Of a DNA stretch of 64,000 bases, positions 36,101-45,996 are shown one piece after another. The DNA comes from Takakia lepidozioides (Eukaryota; Streptophyta; Takakiopsida; Takakiales; Takakiaceae), in contig CM060733.1 in NCBI GenBank assembly GCA_030704615.1, forward strand, positions 38,316,001 to 38,380,000, written 5' to 3'. A program made the position numbers and the translations under genes. The notes under the pieces were generated by a model. The model saw only the letters and a list, made by a program, of their open reading frames with translations. It had not been told where the DNA came from and did not search any database. How positions within the stretch are numbered: the first letter of the stretch is position 1; each line of letters begins with the position of its first letter.

Positions 36101-37607
36101 TGAACACCTCAAGTTTGGAAATGGCTCCCCATCCAATGACACTCTAAACAATCCGCGTGCCGAAACGTACCAACAACCTTATGCTCTTGATTGTTTAGAG
36201 TGATGGTTGCATGTGTCAACGGCTCGACATACCACTTCTTTCCTCCCTTGCTATCTTGAAGGAATGGTTTCAGACTTATTCTCTTGTGGTTGTACTCCCA
36301 CCATTCATCCCATAGGCCCCAACACAAACTGTCTCTTCCTTTGTTGCATTGGGACCTTCGCTGTAATTGTCAATCCTCAATCAGATCTGCCCGTTGGGCA
36401 GCGTCAACACAAGTGTATGGAGTTTGTGACGAGGATGCTCCCATTGTTGATGCCACAATTGGATTGTCAAGTGGTGGGGACGGCAACACAGGTTGACTGA
36501 CCAAGAAAGAGCTTAGATCCCGTTGCTTTACATCTTTGGCAATCATAGGCTTTGGAGGCCTTCCTCTCTTTTTGCACAGTCCTTCACTACTTCCAACCTT
36601 CTGGCAAATCTCTGCATCGACATGAGTTTTCCCTTCACATGCTCTGTCAAAGAAGATTGCAAAGAACCTGTCCTTGGAAACAAGAGTAGCCACTTCGAAT
36701 CAAGTGCGCACTTAATCCTTATGGAACCCAACTGCGAATAGTCTCCAATTGTGGCTTCCACAATCTCAAATTTGTTTCCAGGATTGTCCTCACAAAACCG
36801 AGCGACTTCCTCTAATGCCTCTTTCACCCTGTTCTTCTTTGCATCTAATGCTTCATCTGCATTTACAGGGCTGATGACACATTGTGATGAACCCTTCCCA
36901 TGACGCCTCTCATAGGCTATGCGATGCCCCTCACTCCTCAAATGAGATCTCATAAAGTTTGCACATGCATCATATGGTTTGTTTTTCCCAGACCGTGCAT
37001 AAACATCCTCACACTCAACACACCATATGTGGAACATTGCTTGTCCTTGTTGATCCTTTGTCATGAGCTCAAACTTGTCACATCGTCCTTCTGCAGAGAT
37101 TTTCCTTTCAACGGCTCTAATCTCTTTCTGCCATTTTTGAATATCGCTGGATGTAGCCAATGTGCTGCACAATCTACCATATCTCTGTTGAAGTGCATGC
37201 TCATGTGCATGGTCTTCATTTCCACCATCGCCAGCAAAGGGTGTATCAGGGTCCATCCTCATCTTTTTAGACACTGGTGCCGGGTCCTCGCCTGGTCTGT
37301 CCTCATGCAAGATCGTAGAACCACTGGAAGATAGAGGTCTTTTCAATCCTTGGTCCCCATCATTTTGGTCTGAAATCTTAATGTGTACAGTATCCCCTTT
37401 CAGAACCATCCTCTCTTCCTGCTTGGCTGAAAGGACACTACCCCCCATGGAAAGGAAATGAAATTTTCCTGAGACAAGCTCATCACCTAGAATTTCTGCT
37501 CGGATGCATTTGTATGTGACACCTTGCATAGTGAACACAGAACCAAGCCTGTTTGGTGATGCATCTCCTCCAACGAGCAGGACTTTTACTTCCAACTCTT
37601 CTTCCAT
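33199..37607 (-). pseudogene. Large transposon-like protein of an unnamed family, broken
   Basis: Starting at the ATG at 37607, the pieces run 37607-36543, 36693-36370, 36327-36109, 36107-35508, 35532-34276 and 34227-33199 on the minus strand, about 1400 codons. The N-terminal part has a BED-like finger (WCVECEDVYARSGKNKPYD with NFMRSHLRSEGH). The C-terminal half has DRQNWAAAQRLASRKVQACL, YIDIFLSPHMSLCERV, SFFFRLWKLWLFHHEV, ISCHYVVLLIKLF and GSDVCEIFFSKVGGM. An in-frame TGA at about 34276 splits NPK from PKFSRAHKKQEHIW without changing frame. One-base shifts lie near 36635 (in an A run) and 35540. I recall relatives as uncharacterised repeated proteins in early plants, algae and invertebrates, but cannot name the superfamily. 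A similar C-terminus recurs at 45450. Confidence 0.7.
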
Positions 37608-37976
37608 GATGAGTTCACCTGCAAAATGCAATGAAAACATTTCAAATCAGACCTTGATAGACCAATAACAAAGCACCCAGGTTGGAAGGTTCCAAAGTCC
37701 TATTTTATACAGCCCTATAGGCTGTCCAAGCAGGGACTACGTTGATAAGAGGATGAAATGTGTACAGAAGCAAGTACCTGATTGATGAGTTTGATGCTGC
37801 TAATTCTTGCTGCTGCTATTGACCAAGTGCTGCTACTTCCACTGCTGGTAGCCCTCTTGGGTGATCCTGAACCCACAGTCCATCCTTGCATCAGCGGCTA
37901 GCCCTCCCTCCACACTAACATATTTAAATACAAAGTTATGTCAAACTCCCTACGATGTTGCATGAAGAAAGCTCAC
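37608..37976 (-). other. Possible further OSB-like exon region
   Basis: Around 37790-37890 the minus strand reads KDGLWVQDHPRGLPAVEVAA, weakly like the PDF-motif tail of OSB proteins, before a donor-like caatcag/gtactt at about 37785. Plus-strand 37850-37925 and 38050-38127 are diverged direct repeats of each other. Evidence is thin. Confidence 0.3.
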
Positions 37977-38090
37977 CTTGTTGACAATATTGTCCCACCG
38001 TTGTGGATCATATTTATAGAACTCCTGCCAGCGCTGTTCCTTGCTCCAAATCTGGCCCTCTTGGATGATTTTGCACCCACGATCCTCTCC
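37977..38090 (-). CDS. OSB-like exon (first half of a PDF motif)
   Basis: The exon runs from an acceptor (gatgcag/GGAGAGG) to a donor (AACAAG/gtgagc), with 38 codons in one frame. It reads QIWSKEQRWQEFYKYDPQRW then DNIVNK. Plant organellar single-stranded-DNA-binding (OSB) proteins end in repeats of about 50 residues starting W..Y/F...P..W.DNR..K and going on with PDFKHK..LW......P.WV. They bind ssDNA in mitochondria or plastids and restrain recombination. Here the first half of that motif is clear. The SSB fold was not found, so whether this belongs to a working gene is unknown. Confidence 0.5.
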
Positions 38091-38125
38091 CTGCATCAAC
38101 AGCTACCCCTCCCTCCACACTAACA

Positions 38126-38240
38126 ATGCGTACATCATGCCTCTGCAGCTGCTACAGTGGCTTCCAGTTGACCATCTACCCATGCAGGTTTCTTGTAGCT
38201 ATCCTTCCACATGGAATCATAGGTAATCTGGAGCTTGGAA
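38126..38240 (-). pseudogene. OSB-like exon copy (second half of a PDF motif)
   Basis: The minus strand reads DSMWKDSYKKPAWVDGQLEA, close to the copy at 41083-41193 but with an extra base before the Asp that breaks the frame after APDYL. It ends at a stop (TGA) near 38126. Confidence 0.45.
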
Positions 38241-38275
38241 TCCGGCCATCTGGAAATTTAGGGACGACTCTGATA

Positions 38276-38763
38276 ACAGGGAAAAACAGGCTGAAATGTG
38301 TTGAAGAAGGTACCTTCATTAGCAGTCCCTTGTTCTATCAATTGCGCTGCTGCCGCTGCTATTTCCAGTTGACCATCTCCTACATTGTCCCACCACTGAC
38401 TGGGGTCAGAAAAGTATTCATTCCTTGAAAGCTTCTCTCCATCTCTGTTATCTTTTTTTAGGTATTGTCATGCTGCCACCTCGGCAGTAACTTGCAAAGT
38501 CACTCCAAAGCACCGCAGATCCACCCAACGAGCTAACTTACAGAATTCAATACATATGCTTCAGGGCTGAGTCTGATGAGAGGGAAAAACAGGCTGAAAC
38601 AGGTCAAACCAGAAGGTGCCCTCAGGCTGAAATGTGTTGAAGAAGGTACCTTCATCAGCAGTGCCTTGCTCTATCAATTGCGCTGCTGCTGCTGCTGTTT
38701 CAAGTTGACCATCCACCCACATTGTCCCACCATTGACTGGGGTCAGAAAAGTGTCTCATTCCA
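38276..38763 (-). repeat. Two direct copies of a WVDGQLE..AAAAAQLIEQG module
   Basis: Segments 38276-38421 and about 38578-38763 share long stretches (gctgaaatgtgttgaagaag, ttgactggggtcagaaaagt). On the minus strand the second reads MWVDGQLETAAAAAAQLIEQ; the first reads DGQLEIAAAAAQLIEQG with its WV lost. They look like duplicated tails of the OSB-like PDF exon. Confidence 0.55.
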
Positions 38764-38781
38764 AAGCTTCTCTTCATCTCT

Positions 38782-39140
38782 GTGGTGCTATTGCAGGGTG
38801 ACTTCAATGCCCAAGTGGGCAAAGGGCTCCATCAGGACGATATCATTGGGTCTTCTGGTGAGGACGAGCTGAATTCTAATGGCAGACGGTTAATTAACTG
38901 TCTGGAAGAGCTTCAGCTTTTGACCTTGAATAACAAGACAAGAGGTGACCAAGTGCAGTGGACTCGTGAGAAATCCCAAACTGGGGAACGTTCCATTGTG
39001 GACTATATCATAATGGACAAAAATTTGTTCCCCCAGTGTGCCAATGTGTTGATCGACAGAACTGATATTGGTACCTCTGACCACTTCCTGGTTTGGACTG
39101 AGATCAAAAGGTGTTTTCCCAACACCAGAGTAGAAGAGAT
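38782..39140 (+). pseudogene. LINE endonuclease-domain fragment
   Basis: QGDFNAQVGKG, SIVDYIIMDKN and TSDHFLVW are the GDFN and SDH blocks of the exonuclease/endonuclease/phosphatase fold that nicks target DNA in non-LTR elements. The frame runs straight into the C-terminal module at about 39127 with no reverse transcriptase between, so the element is internally deleted. Confidence 0.75.
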
Positions 39141-40379
39141 TCTCAAGGACTTGGACCTGGATCTGCAAGTCTTGACCCTGCTGGATAAATCCGACTTAGA
39201 GGCTGTAGTGTCCAAAGCCATGTCTGTTGCCATGAGATTGTCTGATGAAAATGAAGTTAGGCAGAAAACTTCCCTGAACTTGTTTCTAGTCAGTGACATG
39301 GGGGAGGACATCTTGGATGACCTCAAGGGTCCACCCACTCTCGGCACTAGACTGAAATTTAAACTCAGGGAAGGAAGCCTACCTTTGAACAGCAAACAGA
39401 AGCAAAGAGGAAAGGGGGAGTGCACTTCCCATTGTGTGGGCAATCTGAAGACAATATTCATTTTCCGATACACTGTCCGAGGTTCTCTCACCAAAGAGAC
39501 GCTCTCTTCAAATCTATCAAGGGAATTGTGCATGAATTGTCCTCCAATTGTAATTGGGATGCACATATCCAGAAAGTTGTTCAAACTGGCAAAGGCAAAG
39601 CTCTGGGGCTCACTAAAATTTTCCACTGCAGAGGGGTCAACTCTAAGGTTAAGAAAACCATGCTTTCTCGCGTTATTAGACCTACCTTGGAGTACGGATC
39701 TGCTATATGGGTTGATAACTCCAACCAGGCTAAGTCTCTAGAATCCATTCAAGTGGGGGTGCTTAAGGAGTGTATGTCAGCATGCTCCAAAACAGCCAAT
39801 GTGGCTGTTCGGGGTGAGTTTGGCATTCCATCCTTAAGCTCCCGACGAGATGAATTCATGGTCAGATGGTGGGGTCAGCTGCAACATATGCCCAACACCA
39901 GATATCCTAAGTTAATCGACTCTATATCTTGGAAACAGGACCGCCCTGTCAAACAGGCAAAGCCCTGGCAGAAGAGAGTAGAAAAGATTCTCAAGGACCT
40001 GGACCTGGATCCGCAAGTCTTGACCCTGCTGGATAAATCTGACTTAGAGGCTGTAGTGTCTGAAGCCATGTCTGTTGCCATGAGATTGTCTGATGAAAAT
40101 GAAGTTAGGCAGAGAACTTCCCTGAACTTGTTCCAGTCAGTGACATGGGGGTGGACATCTTGGATGACCTCAAGGGTCTACCCACTCTCGGCACTAGACT
40201 GAAATTTAAACTCAGGGCAGGAAGCCTACCTTTGAACAACAAACAGAAGCAGAGAGGAAAGGGAGAGTGCAATTGTCCGTTGTGTGGGCAACCTGAAGAC
40301 AATATTCATTTTCTGATACACTGTCCGGGGTTCTCTCACCAAAGAGACGCTCTCTTCAATTCTATCAAGGGAATTGTGC
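39127..40379 (+). repeat. Duplicated LINE C-terminal module (39127-39531 and 39975-40379)
   Basis: Two 405-bp copies at an offset of 848 bp share nearly all bases. Each encodes KDLDLD.QVLTLLDKSDLEA and ends in the zinc-knuckle part. Confidence 0.88.
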
Positions 40380-40657
40380 CTGTACCCCTGTTTACCAACT
40401 TTGAAAGTCTTGAGGCTGAGCCAAAAGCCCAGGCCCTCCTGAGGCCTAGTTTTTGGGCAAATCACACACAGCAGATTGATGCTTGTGTGAAGGGATTTCT
40501 AGAGGATATCTGGAAAACCCGGATTAATTCTATATATGAAGGTAAGTCTTACTACCAACGTCAGCCCCTGACAGAGGTAGGTTTTGTCCCTTTTGTTCCC
40601 GCTCAAACTGGGCGCGGGGTCAAAGTCCACAAGGCTATGGCGAACAACGTCTTATGA
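39532..40657 (+). pseudogene. LINE reverse-transcriptase tail and zinc knuckle
   Basis: Between the copies, the frame opening at 39420 reads SRVIRPTLEYGSAIWV, then VAVRGEFGIPSLSSRRDE and VRWWGQLQHMPN, the C-terminal side of a non-LTR reverse-transcriptase protein. The last frame (40145-40657) has CPLCGQPEDNIHFLIHC, a CCHC finger. The catalytic palm is absent. The LEYGSAIW / RR....RWWG wording differs from the L1-like relic at 30.6 kb, so this is a second LINE type. Confidence 0.75.
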
Positions 40658-41082
40658 GTACAATCTAACTAGCTTCCCACTGGAAACCATCCTCCCTCTG
40701 CCCACATATCATTGAAGTACATCTCCAAAGGTAAGGATTGCAAAGGTAAGGATATGAGATTGGATCAAACATAGGTCTGAAGGAAAACCGAACTGTTTAT
40801 GTCTTTTCCTTCTCTCCTTTGCATGCTAAAGGAAGCCAACATATTTATACGTTTTAATCCAAGGAGTGGCCCCACCTTTGCCCTGGTTGGTGACAGTGAT
40901 GCACTTAAGCAAGAGACAAACATACATATCTGAATCTGCTAAAATGCCTCATTGGTTTAGAATCTGTAGAGCCTCTGTCAGGCTGTCTGCCGCACAAAGT
41001 ATCTTCACATGCCCAGAAATGTCAGAAGAGGCATTGTGGACTCCCTCTCTTGATCCTCTTTCAGAAGCTGTGGTCATGGTTG

Positions 41083-41193
41083 AGGTGCCTGATTTTATCA
41101 TCTGTGCCGCTGCAATAGCTGCCTTTAGTTTACCATCTACCCATGTAGGTTTCTTGTAGCTACTAACCCACATGGAATCAAGGTAATCTGGAG
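41083..41193 (-). pseudogene. OSB-like PDF-motif exon copy
   Basis: The minus strand reads APDYLDSMWVSSYKKPTWVD and goes on GKLKAAIAAAQMIKSGT, the PD(F/Y)....LW..S..KP.WV half of the OSB PDF motif. The frame stays open to 40949 with no further recognisable block. It is one of several diverged copies. Confidence 0.5.
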
Positions 41194-41423
41194 CTTGAAG
41201 TCCAACCCTCGTGGATGAATCTGGACCCACACTCTATCCCTGCTCCTTCCTAAACCCTAATGATGAGAGGGCAAAACAGACTGAAATAGGTTGAAGAAGA
41301 AGGTACAGGGAGCACAAAATCACTCCAAAACCACCATAGATCCACCAACGAGCTAACTTGCAGAATTCAACATGAAAAAATACGGACGACTCTACTACTT
41401 CCAACAACTATCCCCGCATGGCA

Positions 41424-42659
41424 GTGGGGCAAGGCCACATCAAATTCATTCTTTCTATTATGGGTGCTGAACACAACACACTTCTCTTCAAATGTACTCC
41501 TCAGAGCCTCAACATGCCTGCATGCTAACACTGGTGCATATCAATGATTCTATGGTTCCTCCTTCACACAACACAAAGTATGAATGCTTCTGATTGAGGA
41601 GCTTGCGACTTTGATTTCCTCTACATGAGACGGACAAAGAACAACAAAGGGCATCAAACGACAACAAAAAATTGTGACTCTCTGCCAATCACCTTTGAAT
41701 TAGTGAGAGGAGCCTATGTCCTTCACTTGCCAGACACTGCACCACAAGAGGTTTTCCAAAGAGCTCTTTAAACCTGCGGAGTTCTCCCATCACCTGCACA
41801 CAGCTGTCAGCACAACAAAACACATACCATTTAAAAAGATGTGGTTGTGCAAGGATACACCGACCTCTTTATCTTCTTACTAGCCTTCATTTACCAAGGT
41901 TCCCCACCAGAGGGAAACTTTGCATATAAAGTCAGTGCAATTGGGACATTCCTGAAAGCTAAAGAGAAATTTGCAAACACCAGATGGTCTAAGGAACGCA
42001 TTATAACTAGAAGAAAAGAAGTTTGCCACCTGATGAGGCCAAGCCATAGCTGAAACAGAGTTGTTTGCATTTTCTCTGACAGATGTTGCAAAGGAAGGTA
42101 GGAGAGAAGAGCAAAAGAGTTCCCGCAGTTTTAAGGCTATCTTCCCCTCTATTGGAAGCATCTTTTCCTCATACTCCACCAAAGCAGCCTACATCAGACA
42201 TACAACATGAATCTATCTGTAAATATTGGGCGTCCTAGAATGCTGCTCTGATGCCAAACCAAAATTATCGAACTCTTTGCATGCATCTTTCAGCACATGT
42301 ATCTGCTTTTAGGGTTTCACCTATACCTCGTTGAGAAAGCAGATAAAGATCTACATATTTTGTTAAATCGACTAGAATGAGAAAGTCTTTTTAGTCAATA
42401 CAACTTGTTACCACTGAAACAAGACTATGAGCCCTTAGAGTGAACAGGTGGGAGAAAGCAACCTTCCACAGACTCTCAGCAGTCGACGTGCATTCAAAAG
42501 GTCTCACAGTAGAGAAAGGTTGGAACACACGCTCAGCCAGTGAGCGCATCTCATTTGCAGAGACCAGCATCAGCAGCTTTTCATGTACCTGTGCTAACAT
42601 TGTTTGTAACAGATTGTTCATTTTGATTTTCCACCCTTTGTAGCAACAAGGCTCAAGCA
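41424..42659 (-). CDS. DYNC2H1: Cytoplasmic dynein-2 heavy chain, four exons of the tail region
   Basis: Dynein-2 is the retrograde intraflagellar-transport motor. Exons 42659-42463, 42188-42030, 41793-41693 and 41517-about 41424 join in matching phases. They give VHEKLLMLVSANEMRSLAER, VFQPFSTVRPFECTSTAESL, then WK joined to AALVEYEEKMLPIEGKIALK, then PHQ joined to VMGELRRFKELFGKPLV, then QR joined to HVEALRSTFEEK. This follows the N-terminal tail of dynein-2 heavy chains block by block (HEK...VF.PF, E.LWKAA...YE....P.E..IA.KL, RFKEL..P, FE). No frame breaks; the three full introns are 101-274 bp. I could not find exons before or after, so it is either a piece of a large gene opened by transposons or a fragment. 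The last donor is uncertain. Confidence 0.75.
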
Positions 42660-42780
42660 CTGAAGGAAGGACATGCTACGTAAGCCGCTACAATCTAACT
42701 AAGATGAGGGCATGTCAGATGTCACCATGTACTCTTCTGATGCAAAACCTAGCTCTAGTCAGCAAGAACAGGTCTGCACT

Positions 42781-42890
42781 CACGCCACGTCACCCGAACT
42801 GTGGGCTCACGCCACCTCAGCAGGCGTGAGCGTACGCTCACGCCACGTCACCAATCTGTGAGCGTACGCTCACGCGCCAGGCTCACGCCG
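42781..42890. repeat. Cluster of GGCGTGAGCGTACGCTCACGCC-type palindromes
   Basis: A perfect 22-bp palindrome at 42823-42844 (half-site GGCGTGAGCGT) and a 16-bp one at 42858-42873 lie among copies of CTCACGCCACGTCA. The same module recurs at 49085-49215 and 50583-50652. Confidence 0.85.
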
Positions 42891-43164
42891 TTGCGTCGTT
42901 GGAAGAAGAGGAGCAGCCTGGGGCAATGGATGCTCCACCTGAGCAGCCCCTTCCACCACCCCCTGAAATGTCGTGGGAGGATTTTGAGAGTGCAGCTAAA
43001 AAAACGTTGGAGGAGACTCACAACGGCATTGGCAGAGTTCTCGGGAGCAAGGTGTTTCCTCATACCCTCAGAATTCCCCTCTGCCGAATGATCTCCCTCC
43101 CGATAGTGAAGCCACTCTCCTAGGGGATGTCGATAAAATGGAGTTCGCATTCCGAGATTAAGGC

Positions 43165-43526
43165 TATTGGGTGGGATCAGCCGCCTTCTACGTTTCCATT
43201 GAGAATAAGGAAGGTGAACCGCGTGGCCCGACAGTGTAAGAAAAAACAGCCTGGGGTCCCCACTGGTACACTCGAAAAACTGAATTCGAAAGAATGTTGA
43301 AGGATGATCCAATGTTCCGACATATGACGGGGAAAATGTTTTATGTTTGGGACGGGAATCACCGTCTTCTTGTATGGAGGGAGTACATCAAGCAGAACCA
43401 CCCCAAGGAAATCCATTGGCACTACGTGGACTGTGTGATCCTGATGTCAAAGCAAAAAACTCCTCCCTCTTGAAAAATGCTATAGCGGACCTCAACATGT
43501 GCAATTCTTCTTCCCATCCCAAATGA
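43165..43526 (+). pseudogene. DGNHR-containing (ParB/sulfiredoxin-like) protein relic
   Basis: Three successive frames read PSTFPLRIRKVNRVARQCKK, then FERMLKDDPMFRHMTGKMFY joined to VWDGNHRLLVWREYI with HYVDCVILM, then LLKNAIADLNMCNSSSHPK. The core VWDGNHRLLVW fits the G-x-x-R-x-x-A/W signature of the ParB/sulfiredoxin nucleotide-binding fold, and the order of the three blocks suggests one protein with two frame changes. I cannot name the family or its function. Confidence 0.5.
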
Positions 43527-43531
43527 ATCCT

Positions 43532-43551
43532 GAAATGCGGTGCCGCATTTC
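43532..43551. repeat. 20-bp palindrome GAAATGCGGTGCCGCATTTC
   Basis: Nearly perfect (one central G-T position). Its counterpart is at 44639-44658. Confidence 0.85.
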
Positions 43552-44638
43552 ATTACCTTTGAGTTTCCGCATACAGAACGTCATTCACGTTTTGTATACT
43601 AAATTGGACAGTGGGCCTTTCAGGGTGACTGAAAATGCATATGTCCAAATCCATATGGCACATATGCTGTACAGGTTCAGGAAAACTGGTATGACTGATG
43701 TGTCTTCGTATGTGGATATCCTCGATGCAAAACTAATTTGGAAATCGGAGGCGAAATCAGATCGGACATAGTATCGGCTTAGCATGGATGCTCCTATTTC
43801 CCCACCGGAGCCCTTCTCCATTTTACTCTCTTCTGTGCAGATGAATTGAATCTATGGTTGGTGCAATTGCAATTTCAGCCAAATATCAAGTTGGATTTGG
43901 CCCATGCCAAATGTTTCTTCATGGAATATGATGACAAACCTAAAATAATGGAGGCACTGATAGGCTACCTGGCTGCTATTGGGATGAAGTCCAGAATCAA
44001 ATACAAGTCCAAACTTGTGAAGCTGGTGGCCATAGCAGATCCGGCTCTTGGAAAGGACTTTTTGCCAAGCATTATTCTCGGGCCATACACCCAACCATGC
44101 AATTGGAGAAACCGCATCACGTGTCAAAGGCTTGTGTTGATGCAAAAGAGATTAAGGTAAGGTTGGACTCTACTGCTTCTTCATATTCCGCAATAGCGAC
44201 TATACTTCCTCTTCCTAACATTGGCTAGCAAATGGCAGACAAGGTGGCTCTCAATCTGGAATGCGGCGAAAAATATAAGGAACGCGTGGTCTTTCCCAAA
44301 AGAAATCTCCGACGACAGCATCGATGGGTGGCTCAACCAGATGATCTGGTGGTTCCAGGTATTGCATGCAATCTGTAACTTCCCCTTCTTTTTCGCTCTT
44401 TTCTTTTCTTAGCACGAAAACACATAGCACGAAAGACTATGTGAATCATTTCAGAATTGCCTAGACAATGATTCCCTCTTCTTCATGGAACTCCACATAG
44501 CACGAAAGAGCGTGAAGTTCACATATCAGGAGGAGGCGGGGAAAGCTGCCATGTAAATTCTCTTCAGGTAAGCATTGACAACAACTCCCATGCAACTTTC
44601 TGGTTTTGCAAAAAACTTGTTATGATGACCTCCAGTGG

Positions 44639-44658
44639 GAAATGCGGCGCCGCATTTC
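44639..44658. repeat. 20-bp perfect palindrome GAAATGCGGCGCCGCATTTC
   Basis: Perfect dyad. A shorter TGCGGCGCCGCA core recurs near 50158-50170. Confidence 0.9.
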
Positions 44659-45067
44659 TAGATTCTGCAGCGGATGATGCACTGCAGGGACAGTGTCGGA
44701 GAAATGCAAACACGACACTGCATTTCAACCGAATTTCTACCTCAGCCCAGAATTCGTTCTGCAGATATTTCGCTCTCCTAAAGCATCTGGTGTGTATTGC
44801 AAGTACATCAAATTTGTCCTCGTTGCGAGCGGGGCTCTCGCAAGGGAGCCCCCTTTTTCCTGGCTTGGAGGATTGCGGGCTCGGTCTCTATGTATGTAGC
44901 TGACATTGTCAATTCCGAGCATCTTCGTGACTGCTCGTAGTACCTGGATACATCGCTCGGAATGTTGGACCCATGTGAGACGGAAATGCAGGTGGAGGCC
45001 AATAAACGGCAGAATCGTGCCCTTCCTAGGCTAATGCAGCCAGTGGAGGCCACTAGAAGGAAAATGT

Positions 45068-45449
45068 GAAATAACCACTGGTCCCTTTAACCACTTCTGT
45101 CTTTTATCACTCTATCAATCACTCACAGTAATGGTAATTAACCACTTGCAAGTGGTTAATCCCGATGAAATGCCACGGTGGCATTAAATGAAGACTGAAG
45201 TGGTTGGAAGTCCCACCCCCGAGCCTGGAGAAGTCACCTTCTATCGTTTGTATAGGGCACGTGAGATAAATGGGTATTTTGTAGGGGGATATTATTTTTA
45301 TTTTGGGAATTTTTTAGTACCCTATAATTACGTAATTTTGTAATATGGTGAATTTTTATATGCAATTTTAATTATATATTTTTTGTTTCAAACAAATAGT
45401 ATATACCATATATTAGTAATACAATTTTTTTTTCCCAAGATAATTGGAT
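45068..45449. other. CCACTT-rich and AT-rich non-coding stretch
   Basis: Repeated taaccactt/agtggtta motifs at 45070-45220 resemble those at 46120-46440. AT-rich sequence with ACCCTATA-like motifs follows. It could be an outer end of the CACTA-type element (cactggtccc at about 45078), but no matching right end was found. Confidence 0.4.
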
Positions 45450-45686
45450 TTATTTTTTGGTTGAAATAAATTCATTTAAAGCATTCGCATCATCATCATT
45501 CAAGGTATAAACGTTCTGCGCTCTATCAAAAGTCATAGTGACTGAACTAATAACGTCTACATCTATCCACTTGTTGTCGGTATGATCATATTTGAGTTTA
45601 AATTGTCCACTAGATTTTGAGGAAGCTAAATACAAACATTTGTATCCTCCCCCTAAAAATACGTATATATTTTGGAAAATTTCCAT
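45450..45686 (-). pseudogene. C-terminal relic of the unnamed transposon-like family
   Basis: The minus strand reads KYDHTDNKWIDVDVISSVTM, then NVYTLNDDDANALNEFI. This parallels the end of the 33.2-37.6 kb protein (YDLTDNMMVDLDSIIALACL, NTYVLDANDRKVFDNFIK) in order, spacing and stop position. Nothing more of the gene remains. Confidence 0.6.
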
Positions 45687-45791
45687 AGGTATTTTATCAA
45701 CCCTATAGTAATCTTAAGAAAAAACTGTAATGAGTTATTATTTTAGACCCTATATTAATTTAAATTCCCTGATCACAATATAATGTACCCT

Positions 45792-45813
45792 TTATTATTA
45801 TTATTATTATTAT
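45792..45813. repeat. (ATT)n microsatellite
   Basis: About seven ATT units in AT-rich sequence. Confidence 0.85.
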
Positions 45814-45960
45814 TTCTAATTTTTATCTCTTCAAAATAAATTGCACCCTATATTTTTTTGCACATCGGTTGGAAATCCTTGGAAGTGACTTCCCCAGGCC
45901 CCCGAGAAGGGGCAGTAGCCGTGAGGCGAAGTGGCTCTTAGTCACGTTGGTTTCGGCTGG

Positions 45961-45964
<4 letters not shown>

Positions 45965-45993
<29 letters not shown>
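45965..45993. repeat. (CT)n microsatellite
   Basis: About 14 CT units without interruption. Confidence 0.9.

Positions 45994-45996
<3 letters not shown>

Larger units (their letters stand above)
43527..45067 (+). other. Degenerate coding-like tract following the DGNHR relic
   Basis: Open pieces at 43846-44160 (KCFFMEYDDKPKIMEALIGY), 44221-44412 (WSFPKEISDDSIDGW) and about 44690-45067 (SGVYCKYIKFVLVA, later VADIVNSEHLRDCS, stop, YLDTSLGMLDP, MQVEANKRQNRALPRLMQP) have protein-like composition. They may be later parts of the same broken gene. Two 20-bp palindromes lie inside. Confidence 0.35.

Noticed and set aside
42801-43123. Two overlapping open frames taken as a new gene
   Set aside because: The first part is repeat sequence (GGCGTGAGC module); only the later DGNHR part has protein signature.
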